From Campylobacter sp. MIT 99-7217 (GTDB lineage: Bacteria > Campylobacterota > Campylobacteria > Campylobacterales > Campylobacteraceae), in the NCBI RefSeq assembly GCF_006864365.1, contig NZ_QHLJ01000005.1, positions 1 to 64,000 on the forward strand: a DNA stretch of 64,000 nucleotides. The letters run 5' to 3'. Positions 1 through 7,723 of this stretch are shown one piece after another. The translations under genes were made by a program, and so were the position numbers. Position 1 is the stretch's first letter, and each line of letters starts with the position of its first letter. A model generated the notes under the pieces. The model had not been told where the DNA came from. It saw only the letters and a program-made list of their open reading frames with translations, and made no database searches.

Positions 1-1044
1 TTTTAAGCTTTCTTTGTTTTCATTTATCTTGCTTTCAAGCTCAGTTTTTAAAGGCTCTAGTTTTTGATTAAGTTCAGCTTCATCAATGCCAGCTTTAAAG
101 GAGCTAAGTTTTTCATTGATTAGCTCTTTTGCTCTTATCTCACTCACAAAGTCCTTAATCTCATCTTTTAGCTTTGCCTTAAATCCCTCAAAACTTGTTT
201 GCATTTTTTCTTTTAAGCTTTCTACATTTTGAGTATCAGCTTTTAAAGCTAGCTTTTCATTTATGCCATTCACGCTTTCATTGATAAGCTCGTTCATTTC
301 TTGCCTATCAAGGCTTTGAGAGCTTGCGTATTCGTCCCAATTTGTTCCATCATATACATAATTAGCTCCGTTTTGATCAGCTACTGAGTAAGTATCTCCG
401 ATCTTAGCCTTTTTGATAGCCTTTAACTCCTTTAAAGTATCGATATGTCCTTTCCAAGTCATCAAATTAACGCTTTCTTGTTTGCTTAAAAAAAGCTCAT
501 TTGCTTTGTTTAAACTAAGACTTTCATTTTGCAAGTTTTCAAGCGAGCTTTTTAGCTCATTTAGCTTCGTTTCAAGAGCCTCTAAAGCCTCGTTATTTGC
601 TTCAAGTTCTTTATTTAAAAGGGTTTTAAAATGCGTTTTTACTTCTTCTAGCTTGGCTGTAAGTTCTAAGCTTTCAAAAGCCTTTTGAATGTTTGCATTC
701 ATTTCAAGAGCCAAACTTTCATTTAAGGCACTTAGCTTTGATTGTGTGTTTTGGTTTGCTTTTAAAAGCTCATCTTGCAAAAGATTATTAACTTGGTCTA
801 AAGATAGATTTTCAAGCTTTGCGATCTCATCTTTGATCAGCTCTAAAGCTCTTGTCTCATCAAAAGAGTTTTCACTCAAGTTTTCTGTGATTTTTGCACT
901 GACAAGCTGTTTGATTTTAAACTCTAAAGAATGAAGCTCTTTTTGGTTTTGCAAAAAGGCTTTTTGATTTAAGACAAGTTCTCTTAAGTCCTCTTGTAAA
1001 GCTTGCAAGCTTTGAGTTTGTGTTTGGATTAAATCAATCATCAT
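1..1044 (-). CDS. Partial coiled-coil tail-fibre-like protein (C-terminus outside window)
   Basis: An open frame of 348 codons runs from ATG at 1044 off the left edge of the window with no stop. Most of it is Glu/Lys/Leu/Asn-rich and predicts long coiled coils. Around residues 205-245 lies a compact module with GDTYSVADQNGANYVYDG followed by TNWDEY. This resembles the GDVYxV...GANYxWDGTxWD module common in phage tail and head fibre proteins. The start overlaps the stop of the upstream gene (ATGA), so the two are translationally coupled in the minus-strand tail operon. Fibre function is inferred from composition, the module and position; the receptor-binding end is not visible. Confidence 0.7.
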   Translation of the reverse strand, partial: MMIDLIQTQTQSLQALQEDLRELVLNQKAFLQNQKELHSLEFKIKQLVSAKITENLSENSFDETRALELIKDEIAKLENLSLDQVNNLLQDELLKANQNTQSKLSALNESLALEMNANIQKAFESLELTAKLEEVKTHFKTLLNKELEANNEALEALETKLNELKSSLENLQNESLSLNKANELFLSKQESVNLMTWKGHIDTLKELKAIKKAKIGDTYSVADQNGANYVYDGTNWDEYASSQSLDRQEMNELINESVNGINEKLALKADTQNVESLKEKMQTSFEGFKAKLKDEIKDFVSEIRAKELINEKLSSFKAGIDEAELNQKLEPLKTELESKINENKESLK

Positions 1045-1625
1045 AGCTCCTTTGCATGTGTGTAAAATTCGTAAAACTCGATAAGCTCTTGTTCTGTTTT
1101 TTGCTCTAACTTATCCTTTAATATCCTAAACTCAAAAACTTGTTCTTCGTTTTGTTTTAGGCAAAGGGCTAAAAGCTCTTTTAGTTCATCTTGACTTAAA
1201 AGCACTTTTTCATTGTCTTTGCTTAAAAACTCTACCTCACTCGCTCCTGCATTGATGAAGCTTGTGATTAAGTTCCTTGAAGTTTCGGTGTTTTGAAAAT
1301 CCTTGCCTTTGAAATTAAGGCTTAATTTTTCCAACATTTTTTGCGTATTTAAATACTCTTTCATGAAAGCAAGCAATTTTTCTTTTTCTAAAGGCTTCAG
1401 CGAATAAGAAATCTTAAAAACATTGTTTTGCTCATCATAGCTTTCATTTTTGGCAAGTTCGTATAAATTTGGATCATATTGAGGCTGTTCATCTTCATGC
1501 ACCTTAGCAAAGCCAAGTTTTCTAAGCTCTTCATCATCAAGTGCATTTAAAAACCAAGTATTGCCAAGCTCATCGATGAAAGTATCATCATAGCTTAGGC
1601 TTTTGTCTTTGAGTTTGTAAAACAT
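1041..1625 (-). CDS. DUF4376-like phage tail protein, possible tail-fibre assembly factor
   Basis: This gene encodes 194 residues. The C-terminal half has the pattern R-DLI-x-A-G-A-x-VEF-x-DN-x-V-x-L-x-x-DEL, then a helical tail ending in FRILKDKLEQKTEQELIEF. This matches my recollection of DUF4376, a domain frequent at the end of phage tail-fibre and assembly proteins. The N-terminal part contains DELGNTWFLNALDDEELRKLGF, a short motif also usual in such proteins. A Shine-Dalgarno AGGGAA precedes ATG at 1625. It lies between two fibre genes and overlaps the next start by 4 bases. The domain assignment is from memory of the family and the assembly role is inferred. Confidence 0.55.
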   Translation of the reverse strand: MFYKLKDKSLSYDDTFIDELGNTWFLNALDDEELRKLGFAKVHEDEQPQYDPNLYELAKNESYDEQNNVFKISYSLKPLEKEKLLAFMKEYLNTQKMLEKLSLNFKGKDFQNTETSRNLITSFINAGASEVEFLSKDNEKVLLSQDELKELLALCLKQNEEQVFEFRILKDKLEQKTEQELIEFYEFYTHAKEL

Positions 1626-1662
1626 GTGTATTCCCTTTCAAATTAAATTTAAATTTCTTTTG

Positions 1663-1668
1663 TATAAT
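1663..1668 (+). promoter_or_regulatory. -10 box TATAAT for the small membrane-protein cluster
   Basis: A perfect TATAAT lies 6 bases upstream of ATG 1675, preceded by T-rich sequence. With the usual 6-7 base distance to +1, transcription would begin at or next to the ATG, suggesting a leaderless transcript. Confidence 0.55.
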
Positions 1669-1674
1669 GTTTTT

Positions 1675-1890
1675 ATGGAAAAAACAAAAGAAATCATCAG
1701 TATTATTAAAAATGTGCTAAACATTATCCTAACAGCGTTTTTAACACTGATAGCGTATTTGTTTATCAATGTTGAAAGCTTAAGTAAGCTCAGACTTTCA
1801 ATCGTTTGCTTAGGGGTTGTTTTCCTTGCTTTTTGTTTAGCTTTAATTGTGTATTTTTTAATACAAAATCTCGATAAACTCAAGGAGTGA
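1675..1890 (+). CDS. Two-helix membrane protein, holin candidate
   Basis: This 71-residue protein has two clear membrane segments (about residues 13-31 and 41-62), a short turn with KLRL between them and a charged end QNLDKLKE. Size, two-helix topology and position beside tail genes fit a phage holin, but no family motif is recognised. There is no Shine-Dalgarno before ATG 1675, and a TATAAT ends 6 bases upstream, so the mRNA may be leaderless. An earlier ATG at 1624 is upstream of the promoter and so unlikely. It is read opposite to the tail genes and followed by two mini-membrane genes. No endolysin gene is recognised nearby. Confidence 0.55.
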   Translation: MEKTKEIISIIKNVLNIILTAFLTLIAYLFINVESLSKLRLSIVCLGVVFLAFCLALIVYFLIQNLDKLKE

Positions 1891-1892
1891 TT

Positions 1893-1991
1893 ATGCTTAA
1901 TTATATTGTTCTTGTAGGCGTTATGGTCTTTGCCACTGCATTTATTTCTTTTATAGTGATTAAAATTTCTAAAGCAGGTAAAAACCATTAA
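1893..1991 (+). CDS. 32-residue single-span membrane protein
   Basis: This short gene starts 2 bases after the preceding stop and has a good Shine-Dalgarno (AAGGAG) inside the end of the previous gene. The product is MLNYIVLVGVMVFATAFISF followed by IVIKISKAGKNH: one transmembrane helix and a basic C-terminus. Such proteins in phage lysis regions can be antiholins or spanin parts, but no family is recognised. Its 3' end lies in a repeat shared with the next small gene. Confidence 0.5.
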   Translation: MLNYIVLVGVMVFATAFISFIVIKISKAGKNH

Positions 1992-2015
1992 GATATCCTT
2001 GTGATATTAAAAATT
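1980..2015 (+). repeat. Imperfect direct repeat, copy 1
   Basis: This copy shares AAAAACCATTAAG, then ATCCTT, then ATTAAAAATTT at equal spacing with 2141-2176. On the minus strand it reads FKIFNITRIS-stop, resembling the FEIFNVIRIA-stop end of the neighbouring minus-strand tail gene. It therefore looks like a remnant of a duplicated 3' end. Confidence 0.6.
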
Positions 2016-2029
2016 TTAAAGGAATACCT

Positions 2030-2152
2030 ATGAACGAAATTTACGGCATAAGTTTGGCGATCTTTTGCATACTTGGTATTTGTGTGCCTGTTATTGTTTT
2101 TGCTTATAAAATGTATCAAATGGATAAAAACGAATTTGAAAAAAACCATTAA
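2030..2152 (+). CDS. 40-residue single-span membrane protein
   Basis: ATG at 2030 is preceded by AAAGGAATACCT, a good ribosome site. The product has one membrane helix (about residues 6-26), then a charged tail YKMYQMDKNEFEKNH. The tail ends in KNH, as does the upstream 32-residue protein, because both genes end in the same DNA repeat. The stop overlaps the stop of the convergent minus-strand gene by 4 bases. Function is unknown; a lysis-cassette role is inferred from size and location. Confidence 0.5.
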   Translation: MNEIYGISLAIFCILGICVPVIVFAYKMYQMDKNEFEKNH

Positions 2153-2176
2153 GCAATCCTTATAACATTAAAAATT
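2141..2176 (+). repeat. Imperfect direct repeat, copy 2
   Basis: This is the partner of 1980-2015. It covers the end of the 40-residue plus-strand gene and the last codons of the convergent minus-strand tail gene, so it is coding on both strands. Confidence 0.6.
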
Positions 2177-2652
2177 TCAAAGTATTCAGGCTTGACATTA
2201 AAATCATCGCTGTAATCCTCTCTATGGTCATATTTATAAATCTTTCCAAGAGCTCTATAAGCTTTTTTCCAATTATGTTGATTTCTACCCTTGCACCAAA
2301 TTTTATAGTATTTATTCGCAGGCACTTTAATGCTAGCAACTACTTTTAAAACAGGTCTTTCCCAATACATATGCTGGGCTATTAAGCTTGAGCCTGCATT
2401 TTTAGTTATGTTAAAATCATCTCCCCAAGATACATACACTTCAAGCCACCTAAAATCAGCAGGTCCCCAAGTATCTACTTGTCTTCCGTTGTCTCGATCG
2501 ATAAAATAATGCTCATCAGCAAAGGCTGTGATTTTAAACTCAAGTCTTAACACTGCACCACTTGCACCGCTAAATGCACTCAAGGTTTGAAAAGGTAAGG
2601 TGCTAGTATTAGGCATAACGCTATTATTACTCAAAATCAAAGCACTATTCAT
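2149..2652 (-). CDS. Putative tail-tip / receptor-binding protein
   Basis: The product has 167 residues. It is rich in aromatic residues (EHYFIDRD, VDTWGPADFRWLEVYVSW, NKYYKIWCKGRNQHNWKKAY) and looks beta-rich, without a signal peptide or membrane segment. It starts one base after the end of the large tail-fibre gene (stop TAA 2656-2654, start ATG 2652) and belongs to the same operon. The last residues, FEIFNVIRIA, recall the end of the preceding fibre (FFIHDINWIRLVRS), so the two may share a C-terminal fold. Receptor binding is inferred from position only. Confidence 0.5.
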   Translation of the reverse strand: MNSALILSNNSVMPNTSTLPFQTLSAFSGASGAVLRLEFKITAFADEHYFIDRDNGRQVDTWGPADFRWLEVYVSWGDDFNITKNAGSSLIAQHMYWERPVLKVVASIKVPANKYYKIWCKGRNQHNWKKAYRALGKIYKYDHREDYSDDFNVKPEYFEIFNVIRIA

Positions 2653-2653
2653 C

Positions 2654-5110
2654 TTAGCTTCTCACAAGTCTTATCCAATTGATATCATGGATAAAAAAGG
2701 CAAAAACTTCAGTCCCACTAAAGCCACTTTGAGCGATACGCCATTTAAACCTCGCATCAAATCTTTGCAACAAGTTGCAGTTATAAACGATGATGATACC
2801 GCTTTTACCAACACAACCTGTTACATTTGCTACACCTATGCTTTTGCTTGTTTTTGCATTGATAACAAAGGTATTTCCAGCTCTAAAGTCTATGTTTGCA
2901 GGATTGCCACCAACATTGACAAAGTCATAAGAGTATTTTTTATCTAAATTTGTGATATTTGTTTCAAGCTTGGTTTTAGCTTCATTTAAAGCCTGAGTTA
3001 AGGCATTTATTTGCGTATCTAAATGATACTTTTGCACGAATTGCTGAGGATAGTTAAGCTCTAAGATATCTTTGTAAGTGTGTTCTAAACTCAGCTCAGG
3101 ACTCATGAGATTTTCGATGATCTCAAGTCTATCTGTGTTTTTGTTCCTCCAAATATAAGGCTTGATCTTAGGTTCATCTTGCTTTTGCCAAAAGCATTCT
3201 TTAGGCAGTTTCATGTAAAAAAGCTTTTGTGAGTTTTCATCTTTTTGATAGATATCGCCTGCTTTTGCAGTGCTTAAATCTACTTCGCCTCTAAAGCTTG
3301 CTTCTTTGTTAATGTCAAGTTCTTGCCAAGCTCTGCTGTTGATCTCATCTTTTAAAATATAATATTTTTTAGAATAAGGCTTAAAGCACAAATCATCGTT
3401 TTCGCAGTCTTGTTCATCAGGCAAAATTTCTTGTTTGTATCTTGTGTATTTTTCAAGAGCTTTTAAAGTTACAAAACGATATTCGTGATTTTTTGCCTTG
3501 TATTCAAAAAGTTCGCCTTGATATTGATCATTTGCTTCGTGCTTAAAGAAAAAATCCCCTATCATCAGTTCATTTGGTGCGATTTCTCCTTTAAATCTAG
3601 CATTTGCTTTAGCCTCACTTACAAGTATCCACTCAAATACGCTTCCTGTATCATTCTCGCCCTTCTTTGCAAAAACATAAAATTTAGAAAAATCACACTT
3701 AAACCACAAGTCAAACATATCAACGCTAACTTTTCCCTCAACTGACACAGGTTCGATCTCTTGCATGAATTTAGCAAACAAATACACCTTTTCTAAAGCT
3801 ATCCATTCATTCGTAACACTGCCATTTGCATTTACGGCAACAAACATGAAAAATTCATCATCGCTTTTTTTCCAAATGTCATTAAGCTTCACATTTTGAT
3901 TTTCACTCGGTTCAGTGTCTTGGATAAATCTAGCTTGCTCAAGCTTTTTAGATATTTGCACCCAAGCGTTATTTTCGCGATAATAAACTTCTAAATAATC
4001 CATTTCAAACCAAGTTTGATTAGGCTCTGAGTTTTCAAGTGCTGGCTGCTGGCTTTGCTGATAGTTTGCAAAAAACTTCACTTCATTAGTCTTAACCCAT
4101 TCTTTGCCGTTTTCAGTTTGCAAAAACATATGAAGTTCGTTAAACTCAGTATCTGCTATTTTGTTGTTTTTGTGAAAAGTATCATACAAAGAAGCATAAT
4201 TTGTAGGATCATCGCTTTGATTAAATCTAACATTGGGATTTTTTTCATAGATATTGATGACACCTTGATTTGTATCAAGCCAAGTGTCATTTTCTTTTGC
4301 TTCATCTTGCTTTGGAATGTCTTTTTGAACAAAGGTTATTTCCTCGAGCTTGTCAATGTTATAAAAATCTTGTTGAAATTGCTCTTGTTTTTTGTTAATG
4401 AAGTCTTCAAGTTGTTCAGCTTTTTGATTGAGTAGTTCAAAATTTGGAGCTTGGAGGGTGATCTTGTTATCTAGCTCGGTCATTTTCACTTCAAATTCTG
4501 TTCTAAATATCTCGCTTAAGTTATTAATGCTTGTTTGTGCTAAATTACTTTGCAAAGAAAGTTCGTTTAAAGCCTCGTCCTTTTTTGTCTTAAGCTCTAA
4601 AAGAGCCTTGTTTATCCTTTGCGTTATGGCTTCAAAATCAAAGCTATCAAGCTCATTTTTCATATACTCGATTTGCTCTAAAACAAAAAGGGCTTTTTCG
4701 TTTTTGTTGTCGTATTCTAAAGAAAGTTTGATGATCTCATCTTTGATCTTTGTGATTTCTTCTAGCTGTTTGCTTGCACTTTCTAAAAGCTCTAAATTTT
4801 CAGCCTTGATATTTAAAAACTCAGTTTGCAAATTTTTAAATTCCTCGCCTTTTAAGGCAAGCAATTCGTGCAATTGCTCTTTTTTCTCAGCGATTTCTTT
4901 AGCGATTTTATCACACTCAGCAAAGGCGTTTTCGTATTTTAAATTCATATCTTGGAAAGATTTTTCAAGATTATAAACGACTAAAAGAGTCATTTTCACT
5001 TGCTCTAACCACGCATCATTTTTATCCAAAAGCTCTTTTATCTTTGCTAAATACTCTTCTTTGCTTAGTGGATTTGCACTATCTAAGTCTTTGTTTGCTT
5101 GATCATTCAT
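2654..5110 (-). CDS. Large phage tail fibre with repeated GDxW-type modules
   Basis: This 818-residue protein has a coiled-coil N-terminal third (to about residue 290). About seven modules of 50-60 residues follow, each with an Asn/Gly-Asp-x-W/F/Y core and a closing Trp or aromatic. Examples are ENDTWLDTNQGVINIYEKN, LNDIWKKSDDEFFMFVAV, MFDLWFKCDFSKFYVFAK, IGDFFFKHEAN and AGDIYQKDENSQKLFYMK. The end (from about residue 720) is a distinct beta-rich domain with FVNVGGNPANIDFRAGNTF. The start is placed at ATG 5110, eight bases from GGAGC; an in-frame GTG lies 3 bases upstream. It is transcribed from the divergent phage promoter at 5136-5171. Adhesion to the host surface is the family role; the ligand is unknown. 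Confidence 0.8.
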   Translation of the reverse strand: MNDQANKDLDSANPLSKEEYLAKIKELLDKNDAWLEQVKMTLLVVYNLEKSFQDMNLKYENAFAECDKIAKEIAEKKEQLHELLALKGEEFKNLQTEFLNIKAENLELLESASKQLEEITKIKDEIIKLSLEYDNKNEKALFVLEQIEYMKNELDSFDFEAITQRINKALLELKTKKDEALNELSLQSNLAQTSINNLSEIFRTEFEVKMTELDNKITLQAPNFELLNQKAEQLEDFINKKQEQFQQDFYNIDKLEEITFVQKDIPKQDEAKENDTWLDTNQGVINIYEKNPNVRFNQSDDPTNYASLYDTFHKNNKIADTEFNELHMFLQTENGKEWVKTNEVKFFANYQQSQQPALENSEPNQTWFEMDYLEVYYRENNAWVQISKKLEQARFIQDTEPSENQNVKLNDIWKKSDDEFFMFVAVNANGSVTNEWIALEKVYLFAKFMQEIEPVSVEGKVSVDMFDLWFKCDFSKFYVFAKKGENDTGSVFEWILVSEAKANARFKGEIAPNELMIGDFFFKHEANDQYQGELFEYKAKNHEYRFVTLKALEKYTRYKQEILPDEQDCENDDLCFKPYSKKYYILKDEINSRAWQELDINKEASFRGEVDLSTAKAGDIYQKDENSQKLFYMKLPKECFWQKQDEPKIKPYIWRNKNTDRLEIIENLMSPELSLEHTYKDILELNYPQQFVQKYHLDTQINALTQALNEAKTKLETNITNLDKKYSYDFVNVGGNPANIDFRAGNTFVINAKTSKSIGVANVTGCVGKSGIIIVYNCNLLQRFDARFKWRIAQSGFSGTEVFAFFIHDINWIRLVRS

Positions 5111-5135
5111 CACAAAAGCTCCTTTATTTTTTGTA

Positions 5136-5171
5136 AATTTATCTTTTAAAAAAGCTTAAATAAAGGGGCAA
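5136..5171 (-). promoter_or_regulatory. Phage promoter, TTGCCC-24 bp-TAAATT class, site 1 (tail operon)
   Basis: On the minus strand TTGCCCCTTT starts at 5171. Exactly 24 bases separate TTGCCC from TAAATT (5141-5136). The expected start of transcription is near 5129, just before AAAGGAGC and the tail-fibre start. It is one of five copies with identical spacing. Confidence 0.65.
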
Positions 5172-5187
5172 GATTTTTTTGCCCCTT
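5163..5187. repeat. Inverted repeat AAGGGGCAA / TTGCCCCTT between divergent operons
   Basis: Perfect 9-bp arms flank GATTTTT. The arms are the upstream boxes of the two divergent phage promoters, so it probably binds a regulator. A hairpin could also form in RNA, but neither flanking gene ends here. Confidence 0.7.
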
Positions 5188-5214
5188 ATCTTTTTTGTGC
5201 TTTTAAAATATAAT
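5179..5214 (+). promoter_or_regulatory. Phage promoter, TTGCCC-24 bp-TATAAT class, site 2 (ejection/portal operon)
   Basis: TTGCCCCTTA starts at 5179, followed after exactly 24 bases by a perfect TATAAT (5209-5214). Transcription would begin near 5221, before AAAAAGGA and ATG 5236. It lies back to back with site 1: the two TTGCCCCTT boxes form a 9-bp inverted repeat with a 7-base centre. Confidence 0.7.
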
Positions 5215-5235
5215 CAAAATAAAAAAGGATTAAAA

Positions 5236-5499
5236 ATGTTCGAAGCAGCAACAGCAAATGCGTTAATGGGTGTGGGAAGTGTTTTAGCAGGAGGTGCGGC
5301 TACGCTTGGAGCTTTAGACTCTGTTTTTGGAAGTGGCAAGCAAAATATCAAGCTTGCAAAAGATAATCTTAATCTTGCCAAAGATCAGTTCAAAGAAGAA
5401 AAAAAGCGTTATGATACAAATCAGGCTAATTTACAAGCAAATAGCGATATGATAGGCTCTGTCTTTGATGATAGTTCAAGCGTTTGGAACAGAATATAA
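5236..5499 (+). CDS. Small virion-associated protein, possible internal/ejection protein
   Basis: This 87-residue protein begins MFEAATANALMGVGSVLAGG, an Ala/Gly-rich stretch that could be a membrane-active helix. A charged amphipathic helix with KDNLNLAKDQFKEEKKRY follows. The start is ATG 5236 with AAAAAGGAT seven bases upstream; an in-frame upstream ATG lies before the promoter. It is the first gene of the operon that includes the portal. Gly/Ala-rich N-termini and this location are typical of short-tailed-phage ejection proteins, but no named family is recognised. Confidence 0.5.
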   Translation: MFEAATANALMGVGSVLAGGAATLGALDSVFGSGKQNIKLAKDNLNLAKDQFKEEKKRYDTNQANLQANSDMIGSVFDDSSSVWNRI

Positions 5500-5510
5500 G
5501 GGGACAAAAA

Positions 5511-6056
5511 ATGGCGATACAAGATATAACAGCAGGGCGTGGGGCTTTAGCAAATGTAACTCAAGCTACAGCAAATTTACAAAACGCAAACACTGCTAGA
5601 ATGCAAGGCTTTACAAATGGGATTTTGCAAATGAGTGCGGTTTTGCAAAATCAAGCAAATTATCAAAATGCCGAAGAAATGAGGGCTTTGCAAAAAGATC
5701 AAATGAAAGCAAAAACTGACAATCTGATCGCTAGCACTGATTTTACAAGAAAAGCCACTATAGGACAAGAATACAAAAATGAGTATCAAAAGAAAGTCAA
5801 TGATAATTTTGAAACCGATTTTAGGTCTATGTTGGCATTAAGAGCAGCACAAACAAGCAATCTAAACGCAAATGCAGAAAGCATTCGCCACCAAACTTAT
5901 AAAAGTTATGTTGATGATTATGTTACAAGACACCAAGCTTATCCAAATATCAAAGATCCTATCACTCCATCAATTACGCAGTGGGACAAAAACACAGGAT
6001 ATTATCAAGATAGAAGTGGTATGCGAATTTTTTGGAAGAAAGAAGATGAAAAGTGA
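5511..6056 (+). CDS. Putative internal virion / ejection protein
   Basis: The product has 181 residues. It begins MAIQDITAGRGALANVTQAT, is rich in Gln/Asn/Ala and mostly helical, then ends in aromatic, charged sequence (QWDKNTGYYQDRSGMRIFWK). The start is ATG 5511 after AAGGGGAC; a longer in-frame ATG at 5484 would overlap the previous gene. Its stop overlaps the GTG start of the portal gene (GTGA). An adaptor or ejection role is inferred from location; the family is unrecognised. Confidence 0.5.
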   Translation: MAIQDITAGRGALANVTQATANLQNANTARMQGFTNGILQMSAVLQNQANYQNAEEMRALQKDQMKAKTDNLIASTDFTRKATIGQEYKNEYQKKVNDNFETDFRSMLALRAAQTSNLNANAESIRHQTYKSYVDDYVTRHQAYPNIKDPITPSITQWDKNTGYYQDRSGMRIFWKKEDEK

Positions 6057-7723
6057 AAAGCTTATCCCAGCTTAAAGAGCTTTACGAAAACGATCTTAAG
6101 GCTAACAAAGCAGCCTTAAACGAATACAAAGAAAGCTTAAAATACTATCACGGAAACCAGCTTGATAGCAGTATTTTAGCCATACTTGCAGAGCGTGGGC
6201 AAAGTCCAGTGATCGAAAATATCTATAAGATGATCATTAATAAAATTTTAGGCTATAAGGCTCAAAGTATAAGCGAATTTGTCGTAAGTGGCCGCCAAGA
6301 AGAAGATAAGGCATTAGCCTTTTTGCTTAACGATCTTTTAAAGGTCTTTTCGCACGCTGATTTTTATAACAAAGAAATGATCAAAAAAGACAGAGAGCTT
6401 ATCTTTGGGCTTGCAGTTTGCGAGCTTTGGATAAAAGAGGACAAAGAAAAAAATCGCTTCGTGGAGCTTAAAAGCTTACCCACAAAAAGCTTTTTGATAG
6501 ACGCTTACTCAAAGGATATCAACGCAAAGGACGCAAGGCGTTTTCACAAAAGCTTAAATATGGATTATTATGAAGCAAAGGATATTTTTCAAAAAGAATT
6601 AATCCCACTTGATAACAATATCGACAAAAGAGTGAAATTAATCGAAACTTGGATCAAAGAAAATGGCGTTTTTAACCGCTACATTTGGCACGATAAGGGT
6701 ATTTTGCTCTATGAAAAAAGTCCTTTTAAAGATGGGTCCCACCCTTTTTGCATAGCTAAATTTAATATCGATGAAAAGGGGCTTTGGTATGGGCTTTTTA
6801 GAGATATTAAGCCTATGCAAGATTATATCAATTTTGCTGAAAACAAAATGGGAAATATGCTTGGCTCTTTTAAGGCTATGTTTGAAGCAGACTCTGTTTT
6901 AGACACTGAGGAGTTCATTAACGCCATAGAAAAAGATAACGCAGTAGTAAAGGTCGCTCCAAATGCTCTTTCAGCTCAAAAGATACAATTCATTCAGCAC
7001 CACGCAGACATACAAGCACTAAGTGCAAAGGCAAACGAAAAAAGACAACTTGCTAAAATTTTAAGTGGCTTAAATGATGAGTTTTTAGGCATAGCCAACA
7101 ACCGCCAAAGTGGCGAGGCTATAACTCAAAGGCGTGAGGCTGGACTTATGGGCTTGCAAGAGTTTTTAAGTAGAAGCGATGATTTAGATAGGCTCATTTT
7201 TGAAAAGGCTTTAAATTTAATGCAACTTTACTTTACCAAAAAGCAAATTTTTAAGATAGTCGATAAAGAAAGAGGCTTAAGGTATTTTAGCATTAATGAC
7301 AACGAAAAAAATCAGATCAAAATAGGAGCCTTTGATCTTGAATACAAAACCAAGCTAAAAATTAGCTCTAATGAAGATCGTTTCACTCAGTGGAGCGAGA
7401 TCATCAAAGTGCTTCACACCACCCAGCCAGAGCTAACTAGAGAGCTTTTACCTTTGATACTCAAAGATATAGATAGTCCTATAGTTGAAGATGTCAAATC
7501 CTTGATAGACAAATTTAACGAAGCTCAGGCACAAATGGCTAATTCGCCTTTGGCACAGCTTCAAGAACAAAGCACGCTTTTAGAGCTTGAAAAGGTCAAG
7601 GCTGAAATCAACGAAAAAAGAGCTAAGGCTGGAAAATACACAGCTCAAGGCATTTTAGCACACAAGATAAGTGATGAGAGCAAAAATACAAGCATGCAAA
7701 AAGGCGGTCAGGATCTAAGATGA
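6053..7723 (+). CDS. Phage portal protein
   Basis: The product has 556 residues. It fits the P22-type/podoviral portal pattern: a helical N-terminus, then a core with SFLIDAYSKDINAKDARRF, the wing-like segment GSHPFCIAKFNIDEKGLWYG, and the stem helix DINFAENKMGNM-like region around residue 260. After this come the conserved GIANNRQSGEAITQRREAG and a long C-terminal coiled coil. The portal is the dodecameric DNA gate at one capsid vertex and docks the terminase. It starts with GTG at 6053 overlapping the preceding stop, and its own stop overlaps the small-terminase start (ATGA). Gene context strongly supports the call. Confidence 0.85.
   Translation: MKSLSQLKELYENDLKANKAALNEYKESLKYYHGNQLDSSILAILAERGQSPVIENIYKMIINKILGYKAQSISEFVVSGRQEEDKALAFLLNDLLKVFSHADFYNKEMIKKDRELIFGLAVCELWIKEDKEKNRFVELKSLPTKSFLIDAYSKDINAKDARRFHKSLNMDYYEAKDIFQKELIPLDNNIDKRVKLIETWIKENGVFNRYIWHDKGILLYEKSPFKDGSHPFCIAKFNIDEKGLWYGLFRDIKPMQDYINFAENKMGNMLGSFKAMFEADSVLDTEEFINAIEKDNAVVKVAPNALSAQKIQFIQHHADIQALSAKANEKRQLAKILSGLNDEFLGIANNRQSGEAITQRREAGLMGLQEFLSRSDDLDRLIFEKALNLMQLYFTKKQIFKIVDKERGLRYFSINDNEKNQIKIGAFDLEYKTKLKISSNEDRFTQWSEIIKVLHTTQPELTRELLPLILKDIDSPIVEDVKSLIDKFNEAQAQMANSPLAQLQEQSTLLELEKVKAEINEKRAKAGKYTAQGILAHKISDESKNTSMQKGGQDLR

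Noticed and set aside
413-934. Plus-strand Ser/Phe-rich frames at the left edge
   Set aside because: Antisense of the partial coiled-coil fibre gene, same codon artefact.
4055-4976. Long hydrophobic plus-strand frames opposite the tail fibre
   Set aside because: They are the antisense of Lys/Glu-rich coiled-coil codons, which reads as Phe/Leu/Ser. No promoter or ribosome site is present.
1-5113. Diversity-generating retroelement acting on the tail fibre
   Set aside because: No reverse transcriptase and no template/variable repeat pair were seen in the window.
5163-5187. Rho-independent terminator with GGGGC stem and T run
   Set aside because: It lies between two divergent gene starts, so there is no transcript to end. 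Each arm is the upstream box of a promoter with the same 24-bp spacing seen at three other places.
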